Assembly (NCBI GenBank): GCA_964538625.1
Contig: CAZIGH010000024.1
Span: forward strand, 1 to 64,000
Length of the DNA: 64,000 nucleotides
Direction of reading: 5' to 3'
Source of the DNA: JAEUHM01 sp964538625
Lineage (GTDB): Bacteria; Verrucomicrobiota; Verrucomicrobiia; Verrucomicrobiales; Verrucomicrobiaceae
The position numbers and the translations under genes were made by a program. Shown piece by piece: positions 43,989 through 52,781 of the stretch (position 1 is its first letter; every line of letters starts with the position of its first letter). Below the pieces are notes generated by a model, which did no database searches, was not told where the DNA came from, and saw only the letters and a list, made by a program, of their open reading frames with translations.

Positions 43989-44795
43989 GTGTGGACCGAC
44001 ACTCATGCCCATCTGGGGCATCAAAGATTCAGTGAGGATCTGGCGGAAGTCATCTCCAGGGCCGTGGGGCGAGGCGTGACCCGCTTTGTAGCTCCAGCCG
44101 TGGACCTGCCCAACTCGCGGCACCTCATCACCCTGCATGAGCAGTTCCCCGAGCTGAAGGCAGCCGTAGGCATTCATCCCTGTGATGTCGATACGGTGAG
44201 CACGGAGACCTTTGGCTGGGTCAGCGAGCTGGCGGCTATGGCCGCTCACCCAGCCACTGCTGCGATAGGCGAGACGGGCCTCGATTACTTTCATCCTCCT
44301 CCAGAAGGCTTCACCCGAGGCGCCTGGCGCGAGCAGCAGCTACGCATCGTAAGAGCACAGTTGGATCTGGCGGCAGACACGGGGCTCAACGTGGTCATTC
44401 ACACGCGTGAAAGCCATGATGAGATGGTGGAAGTCATCCGCGGCTACACGGGAAGGCTGCGTGCCGTGTTTCATTGTTTCACCGGTTCGGAGTTGCAGGC
44501 TCGGGAGCTGATTGATCTCGGGCATCTCGTTTCCTTCACCGGTATCGTCACGTTCAAGAACTCCCCCTCCATCCAGGCCACCGCCAAGGCCCTGAAGCCA
44601 GGAGAGTTCATGCTTGAGACGGACTCTCCCTATCTCGCCCCTGTGCCACACCGTGGCAAGCGCTGCGAACCTGCGTTCGTGGCAGACACCGGAGAATTCA
44701 TCGCTACCCTCCGCGAGGTATCACCGGCACAGCTGGCACGGGAAACGTCCCAAGCGGCTGAGGCTTTCTTCCGCAGTTTGCCTGCAGCTATTTGA
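43989..44795 (+). CDS. tatD: TatD-family metal-dependent hydrolase/DNase
   Basis: A 268-residue TIM-barrel enzyme from GTG 43989. Metal-binding motifs are in place: DTHAHLGH at the N-terminus, GIHPCDV, IGETGLDYFH, IHTRESHDE, FHCFTGS and LETDSPYLAPVPHRGKRCEP. TatD proteins act as 3'-5' nucleases or other hydrolases. It lies 14 nt after the sulfatase-fold gene and its end overlaps the convergent cytochrome gene by 8 nt. Confidence 0.92.
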   Translation: MWTDTHAHLGHQRFSEDLAEVISRAVGRGVTRFVAPAVDLPNSRHLITLHEQFPELKAAVGIHPCDVDTVSTETFGWVSELAAMAAHPATAAIGETGLDYFHPPPEGFTRGAWREQQLRIVRAQLDLAADTGLNVVIHTRESHDEMVEVIRGYTGRLRAVFHCFTGSELQARELIDLGHLVSFTGIVTFKNSPSIQATAKALKPGEFMLETDSPYLAPVPHRGKRCEPAFVADTGEFIATLREVSPAQLARETSQAAEAFFRSLPAAI

Positions 44796-47340
44796 GGCTC
44801 TTGATGTAGAGGATGAGGGAGTCCACTTGGGAATCATTGAGCGCCCCGGCGTAAATCGGCATTCCCGTATCGAACTTTTCGAAACCTTTGACCACCTTTG
44901 CTGCAGGATCCAGGATGGCTTCCCGAAGGTAGGCTTCATCCGCTGTCACCACCTTGAGCTCGTGATTGGCGATCTGGCGCTCACTGCCATAAAGGCCCTT
45001 CCAGCTGGGCCCCACCTTGCCCACGGTAGTGCCATCGATGCTGTGGCAGGCCATGCAGCCATACATCTGGTAAAGTCTGGCACCCTCCTCCACGGTCGGT
45101 TTGGATTCAGCTACGGTGGCGGACTTGCGTGGAGTGAGGTCCACCGTGATCTCTCCGAAGCCCTCCTTCTTGCCATCGAAGACAGCCAGCTCCCACGGGG
45201 TGAAATACGCGGTATTCTCAGCTTTCAATCCATCTGCACTCTTCAGGCCCCAGCCGATGCGCATCTGGTGGACGCCGGCCTTCATGTCAGGAATGCCTAC
45301 GAAGACCGCCATACCGTCCTGGCTGAGGTAAGCGCTGCTGGGAGTCATCCACTCTTGGCCGTTGGTGCCATCCAGTTTCAAGTGGGGTGAACCGTAGTTC
45401 GCAGTGCGGCGGTAGTTCCACCGCTCCACACTGAAGCTCGCTGCATTGGTGGCCAGCGCCGCATCCAGCCTAGCATTGAAACGCAGCAGCACACCCTTGT
45501 CCATAGGGGTCACTTCCTTCACCAGCACTCGCGGTTTGTCCTGGTAACGAATGCGCACCAGTCCGCTGAGATCCTTGGCTGTGGTGCCCCATACCTGAAA
45601 GCCCACTACATACAACTGGCCATCCGCAGGATTGACCTTCCCATTGAGCGGGCCAAAGCTGAAGTCTCTGGAGAAACTCGTCACGGCGGCCTGTCGGCGT
45701 TCGAAGCGCTCACTCAGCAGGACCCGGAAAATCTCCGGCCGGTTGTATCCGATGTGGATGAGTTCGTCGTTGAGCGGGCCCATCTTTGCACCTTGTAGCC
45801 ACACCTGGGAGACGCCACTGGGGTTCACGGAATGTGGCAGCCATGTCATCGGCTCAGTGATGGCCTCAGGATAGGCCTCCTTTTTTGCAATGGTGGGCAG
45901 GTGCCCGTAAAATCTTCCGTCGCGGATCTCGTGTAGCGGTGTGGATGGCACATAGTGTCCCTGCTGATCGCTCGCGGTCACTAGGCCGGTACGCGGATTG
46001 ACTCCAATGAAAGGCTGTCGTAGCCCATAGCCTATGACTTCGATGGCTTGTCCATCTGCGGCCACCTTGATGACCGTGCCGTTGTGCTTGCCACGCGTCG
46101 TGCCCTCCTGCCCGCCTTTGGCGATGTAGAACTCACCTTTCGGGCCGAGCTTCAGGCTATTGGGGAACTCCCGCGTCTCTGCCGTCTGGGCGAAGAGATT
46201 GCAGAAGAGTTCGTGCGTCTCGGCGCTGCCGTCACCGTCTGCATCCACCAGCTTCCAGATGCCATTGCGGTCGAAGACGAAGAGTTCCCCACCACGGCAC
46301 TCTATGCTCATTGGTTCATGCAGCCCCGAAGTCAGCCGCCGCCACGTTACAGCCTGCAACCCGCCTGTCAGTCCACTGACACTCCACACGTCACCGTCAA
46401 AACCCACCGCCACGGCGTCCCCCTTGTCATTAAGAAAGGCTATGTCAGCCAGGCGGACGTTGCGCTTCCAGGGGTTGGTAAATGGAAGCGGGATGACATC
46501 GGTGGCGAAGGCACTTTCCGAGTCGCCCGCCTTGGCACTGGTAGTAACGCTGTCCTTCCAGGGCGCATAGGGAGGCGCTTGGCCCACGGCACTGGCCTTG
46601 GCCATCACAACGGTGTATTGCTGCTCCGCCTTGGACGGTGCAAAGTGGACGGGTTTGCGTGCATTGATAAGTGTGATGCCTGTCGATGACGGCCCCAGGG
46701 TGAGACGGCGCTCCACCTGACCCTCCGCCGACAGCGTGAGCGTCTCCTTCACCCGGCAATCACCCACCACATAGGCCAGCCTCACACCCTCCGGACTGCG
46801 GGTAATGCTGCGAAAGGACGCAAACGAAAGCGGCCCCTTGCCTATTTCTGCCACGTCGGGAGCTGGAGCACGAGGGTCTTCCGGCCTGGCATCCTGGCCT
46901 ACCTTCCATCCTGCCACGGCTGCGGAAGCGAAGAGAATCTCTCCTTCTGGCAGGGGCAGATCATCCTGACCATCCTTCGTCTTTTGTCCGGCCACGTGGT
47001 AGGAACCGGGTGCCAGCGCCGTGAGCGTCACAGGTGCCTTGCCCTTCGGCACTTCCCAGATGCAAGCCATGCGAAGCAGTTCAGTATCGAAACAGGCCCA
47101 GACATCTGCGCCCACTCGCAACACCAGGCCGCGAGGCGTCAGGTTATCCTGGAAAGGACGCTTCCCCGCCTTGCGCGCATCCAAAACACTGGAGAAGAAG
47201 GGGAAATCGGCCTCTACGAAGTCCCCCCAGGGTGAGGCAGCGGAGCCCGGAGCAGGTTTGCCATTCTCCTCCGCGAACACGAGACAAACCGCGAGCGAGA
47301 GGAGGGCGCAAAGCAACAATTTGCGGCGAAGGTAGAGCAT
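44788..47340 (-). CDS. Secreted cytochrome c with sorbosone-dehydrogenase-like propeller
   Basis: An 850-residue protein from ATG 47340 (clean signal peptide LLLCALLSLAVCLVFA; an upstream extension looks non-coding). The long first part contains a beta-propeller of the type in PVC-group membrane-bound dehydrogenases (segments RLADIAFLNDKGDAVAVGFD, FPNSLKLGPKGEFYIAKGG). A C-terminal class I cytochrome c domain has CMACH in YQMYGCMACHSIDG and an axial Met candidate near FDTGMPIYAG. It probably oxidises a sugar or alcohol in the periplasm. Divergent from the next PQQ-propeller gene. Confidence 0.82.
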   Translation of the reverse strand: MLYLRRKLLLCALLSLAVCLVFAEENGKPAPGSAASPWGDFVEADFPFFSSVLDARKAGKRPFQDNLTPRGLVLRVGADVWACFDTELLRMACIWEVPKGKAPVTLTALAPGSYHVAGQKTKDGQDDLPLPEGEILFASAAVAGWKVGQDARPEDPRAPAPDVAEIGKGPLSFASFRSITRSPEGVRLAYVVGDCRVKETLTLSAEGQVERRLTLGPSSTGITLINARKPVHFAPSKAEQQYTVVMAKASAVGQAPPYAPWKDSVTTSAKAGDSESAFATDVIPLPFTNPWKRNVRLADIAFLNDKGDAVAVGFDGDVWSVSGLTGGLQAVTWRRLTSGLHEPMSIECRGGELFVFDRNGIWKLVDADGDGSAETHELFCNLFAQTAETREFPNSLKLGPKGEFYIAKGGQEGTTRGKHNGTVIKVAADGQAIEVIGYGLRQPFIGVNPRTGLVTASDQQGHYVPSTPLHEIRDGRFYGHLPTIAKKEAYPEAITEPMTWLPHSVNPSGVSQVWLQGAKMGPLNDELIHIGYNRPEIFRVLLSERFERRQAAVTSFSRDFSFGPLNGKVNPADGQLYVVGFQVWGTTAKDLSGLVRIRYQDKPRVLVKEVTPMDKGVLLRFNARLDAALATNAASFSVERWNYRRTANYGSPHLKLDGTNGQEWMTPSSAYLSQDGMAVFVGIPDMKAGVHQMRIGWGLKSADGLKAENTAYFTPWELAVFDGKKEGFGEITVDLTPRKSATVAESKPTVEEGARLYQMYGCMACHSIDGTTVGKVGPSWKGLYGSERQIANHELKVVTADEAYLREAILDPAAKVVKGFEKFDTGMPIYAGALNDSQVDSLILYIKSLK

Positions 47341-47397
47341 GATCACTACGTTTAACGGTTGACCCAAACGCCCGCCATCAGCAATTCTCTTTCACTC

Positions 47398-48702
47398 ATG
47401 AAAATCACACCAGTTCTCGCCTGCCTGAGCTTATCCCTGACCGCCGCGCTGCTTCACGCCGAGGCAGACTGGTCCCGTTTCCGCGGCCCCAACGGCTCCG
47501 GCGTGGCCAACTCAAAGAACCTGCCCGACGCCGTCACTGACAGCAACACGCTCTGGAAGGTGGAGCTAGGCGTGGGCCGCTCCTCTCCCATCCTTTGGAA
47601 AAACATGGTTGTCGTAACCGCCCATGGCAGTGAGCCGGGCCAACGGGAAGTCATCGCGCTGAACGCTGACACCGGCAAAGTGTTGTGGACCCACGCCGAG
47701 CAGTTCAAGGAGCACAAGATTCACAACTTCAACAGCTTCGCCTCCAGCTCCGTCTTTATCGATACCGAGCGAATCTATGTGAACTGGAGCACCGGCACTA
47801 CGATCCAGGCACTGGCGCTGGATCACTCTGGGAAACTTCTGTGGAAGAACGAGCATGTGGCCAACTACATCCACGAACACGGCACCGCCATCTCGCCCAT
47901 CGTCGTAGATGGCATCATGATCGTGCGCAGCGAGTTCGACTGGCAGCGAGACGGGCGCGTTTACACCGAGGATCCCGAGGAGCAGAAGTGGAAGTCCTGC
48001 ATCGTGGGTCTGGATGCGAGCACCGGAAAACAAGTTTGGAAAACGGAGATACCGAACTGCCTGAACACCTACTCCACCCCAGTTGTGCGCACCGGTGCCG
48101 ATGGCAAGAGTGAGATCATCTGCTCCAACACTGGCAGCGGCGTCATGGGTATCAGCGTGGCCACCGGAAAGATCAACTGGCAGCACAACCCCGGCTACAC
48201 CCAGCGCAGTCTCGGTTCTGGCGTGCTGGCAGACGACTTTTACTTCTGCACCTTCGGCACGGGCGGCGGGGTCAAGGAAATCGCCGCGCTGGATCTCAAG
48301 TCAGGCAAACCAGTACCCGTGCAGTATGACATCCCCAAAGGCCTGCCTTACGTGCCCTCGCCTCTCGTCATCGGAGACCGCATGTATCTTCTCGGAGACG
48401 GCGGCATCCTCAGAAACGTGGAGTTGCGCACGGGGAACGTCATCTACGAAGAGCGCGTCAACGGCTCTCAAGGGAGCAGCAAGTTCTTCAGCAGCCCCGT
48501 GGCAGGTGATGGAAAAATCTACTGCGGCTCCCAGCAGGGTGATCTCATCGTCCTCCGTGCAGGCGACAAGTTTGAGCAGATCTCTGCCACGAAACTGGAC
48601 TCTCCCATCAGCGCCACTCCAGCGATCGGAGACCAGCGTATCTACGTGCGGACTGACAAAATGCTGTATTGTATAGGAACCAAGGCAGCCCCCATTCCTT
48701 GA
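47398..48702 (+). CDS. Secreted PQQ-like beta-propeller protein
   Basis: A 434-residue protein with signal peptide (MKITPVLACLSLSLTAALLH) and repeated propeller blades ending in G-x-x-x-W motifs (DTGKVLWTHAEQ, DHSGKLLWKNEH, STGKQVWKTEIP, ATGKINWQHN). The start DWSRFRGPNGSGV is typical of this family in Verrucomicrobiota and Planctomycetota. PQQ-binding residues and calcium ligands are not evident, so it may be a structural propeller rather than a dehydrogenase. It precedes the sigma-factor gene. Confidence 0.85.
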   Translation: MKITPVLACLSLSLTAALLHAEADWSRFRGPNGSGVANSKNLPDAVTDSNTLWKVELGVGRSSPILWKNMVVVTAHGSEPGQREVIALNADTGKVLWTHAEQFKEHKIHNFNSFASSSVFIDTERIYVNWSTGTTIQALALDHSGKLLWKNEHVANYIHEHGTAISPIVVDGIMIVRSEFDWQRDGRVYTEDPEEQKWKSCIVGLDASTGKQVWKTEIPNCLNTYSTPVVRTGADGKSEIICSNTGSGVMGISVATGKINWQHNPGYTQRSLGSGVLADDFYFCTFGTGGGVKEIAALDLKSGKPVPVQYDIPKGLPYVPSPLVIGDRMYLLGDGGILRNVELRTGNVIYEERVNGSQGSSKFFSSPVAGDGKIYCGSQQGDLIVLRAGDKFEQISATKLDSPISATPAIGDQRIYVRTDKMLYCIGTKAAPIP

Positions 48703-49481
48703 ACTCCGCCACGTCACCGAAACCACCTACCTCATTGGGACTCCGGGCCAACAGGTCCGAGGCCGAATCCGCGTTTCCCCAGACCAACTGGACACTAGTG
48801 CTGGATGGCAGCAACCAAGTGGGGGATGAACCTCTCAACAACCTGCGCCATCTGGCACAGAGTTACTGGAAGCCGCTCTACCGCTTCGCCCGTCAACGGG
48901 GTGCTGACCACGAGGATGCGGCAGATATGGTGCAGGGCTTCTTTGAACACCTGCTTACCGCCAACGTGTTCGAGGGCCTGGAGAGGCGTGAATCCCGGTT
49001 TCGCAGCTTTTTGCTCACTTGTTTCATCCGTTGGGTAGGCTCACGCAAGCGCGAGCAACGTGCTTACAAGCGTGGCGGAGCAGTCACCTTTGTCACCCAC
49101 GAAGACCTGGAGGCCGTTGGCAAGGAGCCAGCCGGTGCCGAGGGCGACTCACCCGAGCAGTGCTTTGACCGCCGTTGGGCCAGGGCCATCTATGACAATG
49201 CCATCAAGGCACTGGATGACGAGATCTACGAATCCAAAAAACCAGCCTATCTCATCGCCCTCAAACACACGATCATCGGAAGCGTAGGCGAACGAGTGGA
49301 CATCGCTACCGTGGCAGACCAGTTCAATCAAACGCCTGCGGCAGCCAGAAAGGCTGCGTTTGACCTTCGCGAACGGTTTGGCTTTCACCTGAGGCGGGCC
49401 GTGCGGGCTGTAGTGGCATCTGACGAAGATGTGGACCAAGAGTTGCGCTACATGATCTCCCTCCTCTCACGGAGCGTTTGA
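48699..49481 (+). CDS. ECF-like RNA polymerase sigma factor
   Basis: A protein of about 260 residues; its start is uncertain. TTG 48699 overlaps the previous stop (TTGA), and the frame is also open to 48669. Region 2 is clear (YRFARQRGADHEDAADMVQGFF), as is a region-4-like HTH (IATVADQFNQTPAAARKAAFDL). Sigma factors with this extended middle are common in Planctomycetota and Verrucomicrobiota and are usually paired with Ser/Thr kinases. Here the kinase gene starts 18 nt downstream, so the pair probably forms one signalling unit. Confidence 0.85.
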   Translation: MNSATSPKPPTSLGLRANRSEAESAFPQTNWTLVLDGSNQVGDEPLNNLRHLAQSYWKPLYRFARQRGADHEDAADMVQGFFEHLLTANVFEGLERRESRFRSFLLTCFIRWVGSRKREQRAYKRGGAVTFVTHEDLEAVGKEPAGAEGDSPEQCFDRRWARAIYDNAIKALDDEIYESKKPAYLIALKHTIIGSVGERVDIATVADQFNQTPAAARKAAFDLRERFGFHLRRAVRAVVASDEDVDQELRYMISLLSRSV

Positions 49482-49499
49482 CCACATTCCATTTTTCCC

Positions 49500-52400
49500 A
49501 TGGCCACCCCGGCGGCAAATCTCCGGCACTGCCCCATCTGCTCCGCCGAGCTGGACTTCGATGGAGTTTGTCTGGCCTGCGTATTCAGCGACGCACTTGA
49601 ACCCGTGGAGCAACCAGCGGTCACCTCCACCTTTCGTCCCCCGCCCCATCAGGGCAAACAACCGCAATACCAACCGTTCGGCAAGCCCACCCTTCCATGT
49701 GAGTTCGCCTCTCACAGGCTGGTGCGCGAGATCGCGAGCGGGGGCATGGGTGTGGTCTATGAGGCCGAGGACTTGAAGCTGAAGCGAACGGTGGCCTTGA
49801 AGATGATCCGCACCGCAGCTCATGCCAGCGTGGAGGAAAAGGCGCGCTTCCGTGCGGAGGCAGAGGCCGCAGCTAGGCTGGAGCATCCCGCCATCGTTCC
49901 CATCTATGAAGTCGGTGAAGCTCATGGGTTGCCCTATTTCACCATGCGTCTCATCGAAGGCGGCTCTCTGGCTCATAAGCTCACCAACTCTCCCGGCCCC
50001 ATGACAGAGCGAGAAGCCGCCGCCTTCATGTCCAAGTGTGCGCGTGCGCTGCATCACGCCCACGAACATGGTGTGCTCCACCGCGACCTCACACCAGGAA
50101 ACATCCTTCTCGATGCGGAGGGCAACCCCTGGATCACGGACTTCGGTGTGGCCAAGCGGCTGGATGCGGACGTAGCGCTGACTCGCACGGCGGCGCAACT
50201 GGGCACCCCTCACTACATGAGCCCCGAGCAGGCAGCTGGCGATTCAAAAAACATCACTACCGCCTCAGACGTGTGGGCACTCGGCGTGATCTTGTTCCAG
50301 CTCGTGTCAGGACGCCTGCCCTTTGAGGGCGCACACCAGATGGAGATCATGCAAAAAGTGCTCCATGACGAGCCGACCCTCCTCGTCGGCACGCGTGCCT
50401 CCCGCACCGGAGGCACACTCAGCGGCAGCATCAGCACGGACATGCGCACCGTCCTTTTCAAATGCCTTGAAAAGAACCCGGTCCACCGCATCACCAGTGC
50501 CGCCTTCGTGGCCGATGAACTGGACCGCTTTGTCGCCGGCGTGCCTATCCAGTCGCGACCCTCCAGCAGCTGGATGCTGCTCCGGAAGTGGGCCATGCGC
50601 CACCCCGCAGTGGCCTCCATGCTAGCCCTGTGCGTGCTCATCGCCAGCGTCAGCACGGCCGCCGTGCTCTCCCAGTGGCGCAGCGCCCTTCTCGCCAGGG
50701 ATGCCGCCGTATCCGCACAGGCCAGGACGGCCCGGGTACTCTACCGCTCCACCATTGCCAACGCCGTAGCAGCGGTCCAAGCCGGTCAGACCGGGGATGC
50801 ACGACGTCTCTTGGCTTCCATAAGCCCGCTTCAAGAGAGTGGAGAAGACCTCAGAGGACCTGAGTGGTTCATGCTCCGCCACTTGTGCTCGGGCGATGAC
50901 CTACGCTGGCCTGATGGCCGCCCTGTCGTGGGAACGCTCACTGGGCAGGCCGAAGCCTTTGGCTGGATGAACACCACCACTCGTTTCGCCATAGGCTATG
51001 CTGATGGGCGTCTCGAGCTTTGGGACCCCCATAGGAAAGTGATTTCCGAGACACTTCACCTGCCGCCACTGCAATCTGGCTCCACCCTTCTGACCAGTGG
51101 CACCAAGGTGAGGATCCGCTTCTCTCCAGATGACCGGCTGTCCATTTGGAATCACGCCTCAGTCATTCAGTGCGTAGAGCACGCCACCAAAAAAGTCCTC
51201 TTCCGGGAGGAACTCAACAAACCAGACTTCGGCTGGCTTGCAGATGGCAGATTTTATCTGGCCAGGCGCACCGAGGAGCGAGACACTTTAGAGCCAGAAG
51301 CATGGATCATAGACCCCGTGAGCGGAGAGAGAGAGCCCCTGCCCCAAGGCATCGGAGCACCTCTCGCACTCTCGCCTGATGGAAGGACCCTGCTCGGCTC
51401 CACTCTCAGCGGTCCAGTGCACGTGTGGCTGGGACAGGATCGTTTCAACTCCGCTCCACACCTGACACTCTCCAAGCAAGGTCGTCCCAGCAACATCACC
51501 CTTTCCCCAAAAGGCGATATGGCAGCTGTGTCGAGCTTCTCCGGCTCCGACTCACTGAGCCACATCTTCGTTTACGCCCTGCCCACGGGAGAACTGCTCT
51601 ATCAGCAGTCCGGCTTTGACCCCATCGTGGAGCTCCAGTTTCACCCCACTCAAAACTATCTCGCCATCGCGGCCGACCGGCCCAACTGGGACTATCTGCC
51701 ACTAAGCGACGACCGTCACCCCAAGTTCTCCCTCCGCACCCAGAAGGGCCATAGCTCAGGCGTCAGACACCTCAGCCTCAGTGCAAATGGCCAGTTTGCC
51801 CTCACTTATGGAGCGGACTCCCAGCTATTGCTCTGGGAACATCCATACTCCGTGCCGGATCACTCATCCACGTTCATCGCCACGAGCGTCAAGGGCCGCA
51901 CCCCCGTCTTCGGTCCGTCGGATGACGTCTTCTTGGTCAGCGCCACCACTGGACCGAGGCGCTACGCCTATGGCTCCTCCCACAACGTCCTCCGCGGGCT
52001 GGCCTACCACCAAGTCTTTGCATGGTCGGCGGACGCTAGGCTTTTCACTTGGCTTCCTACGGACAACACCATCCGCTGTCTGGATTACGCCGCTTCCGAG
52101 CCATCGTCAGCACTTCTATGGTCACTGACATGCCCGGAGATTCCTGAAGATGCGCAACTCATCGACGGCGCACTCACACCAGCGGCGGACAAAGCCGTAC
52201 TCTGCACCACACGCTCCCTTACCGTAGTCGATGTCAAGGCACATACCGCCCGGACCGCGCTCGTTCGTGGCGGCTCAGGACGCACGGGTCACAATGCGTT
52301 TGCCATGAGTCCCGAGGGCCAGCACGTCGCCCTGGTGGGGTTCAGTCTGCATCCGCAAATACGTGTTCTCGGCGCGCCCGAAAATGCCGTTCACCTGGAG

Positions 52401-52781
52401 CATGACGGCCTGCAAGACATCGCCGTAGCCTTCTCCGCTTCCGGGCACTGGCTGCTCACAGGAAATGAGGATGGCAACGTGCGCGTTTGGTCCAGTGCAT
52501 CCTGGCAGGGAGAGTCATCAGCTGCGCCGCAGCCGCTTCACAAGTGGCAGACCCACATAGGCCCCGTCACAGGACTCATCTTGTCTCCGGACGGACGGAC
52601 ACTCTACACCAGTGGCGACACCTTGTTGAAGGTGTGGGGCATCGAAGGAGACCGGCTCACGCTTAGGGCCAGTTTCCCGGTTCCCAGCCCCCGGCACTGG
52701 CTGCGCTTTTCTCCAGATGCACGCTGGCTACACCATGCTGGCATAGGCACCCCAGCTGAGCGCTGGCCTGTCTCAGAGTGA
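49500..52781 (+). CDS. Ser/Thr protein kinase with C-terminal WD40 repeats
   Basis: A 1093-residue membrane kinase. A small zinc-ribbon-like motif (CPICSAELDFDGVCLAC) comes first, then the kinase domain (about 74-340): glycine loop IASGGMGVVYEAED, VALKMI lysine, catalytic loop HRDLTPGNILL, DFG in ITDFGVAKR and APE-like SPEQAAG. The lysine of the usual HRDLKPxN is Thr here. A transmembrane helix (SMLALCVLIASVSTAAVLSQW, about 375-395) leads to an extracytoplasmic WD40 propeller of about 600 residues. It probably senses a periplasmic signal and acts on the sigma factor encoded upstream. Confidence 0.9.
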   Translation: MATPAANLRHCPICSAELDFDGVCLACVFSDALEPVEQPAVTSTFRPPPHQGKQPQYQPFGKPTLPCEFASHRLVREIASGGMGVVYEAEDLKLKRTVALKMIRTAAHASVEEKARFRAEAEAAARLEHPAIVPIYEVGEAHGLPYFTMRLIEGGSLAHKLTNSPGPMTEREAAAFMSKCARALHHAHEHGVLHRDLTPGNILLDAEGNPWITDFGVAKRLDADVALTRTAAQLGTPHYMSPEQAAGDSKNITTASDVWALGVILFQLVSGRLPFEGAHQMEIMQKVLHDEPTLLVGTRASRTGGTLSGSISTDMRTVLFKCLEKNPVHRITSAAFVADELDRFVAGVPIQSRPSSSWMLLRKWAMRHPAVASMLALCVLIASVSTAAVLSQWRSALLARDAAVSAQARTARVLYRSTIANAVAAVQAGQTGDARRLLASISPLQESGEDLRGPEWFMLRHLCSGDDLRWPDGRPVVGTLTGQAEAFGWMNTTTRFAIGYADGRLELWDPHRKVISETLHLPPLQSGSTLLTSGTKVRIRFSPDDRLSIWNHASVIQCVEHATKKVLFREELNKPDFGWLADGRFYLARRTEERDTLEPEAWIIDPVSGEREPLPQGIGAPLALSPDGRTLLGSTLSGPVHVWLGQDRFNSAPHLTLSKQGRPSNITLSPKGDMAAVSSFSGSDSLSHIFVYALPTGELLYQQSGFDPIVELQFHPTQNYLAIAADRPNWDYLPLSDDRHPKFSLRTQKGHSSGVRHLSLSANGQFALTYGADSQLLLWEHPYSVPDHSSTFIATSVKGRTPVFGPSDDVFLVSATTGPRRYAYGSSHNVLRGLAYHQVFAWSADARLFTWLPTDNTIRCLDYAASEPSSALLWSLTCPEIPEDAQLIDGALTPAADKAVLCTTRSLTVVDVKAHTARTALVRGGSGRTGHNAFAMSPEGQHVALVGFSLHPQIRVLGAPENAVHLEHDGLQDIAVAFSASGHWLLTGNEDGNVRVWSSASWQGESSAAPQPLHKWQTHIGPVTGLILSPDGRTLYTSGDTLLKVWGIEGDRLTLRASFPVPSPRHWLRFSPDARWLHHAGIGTPAERWPVSE

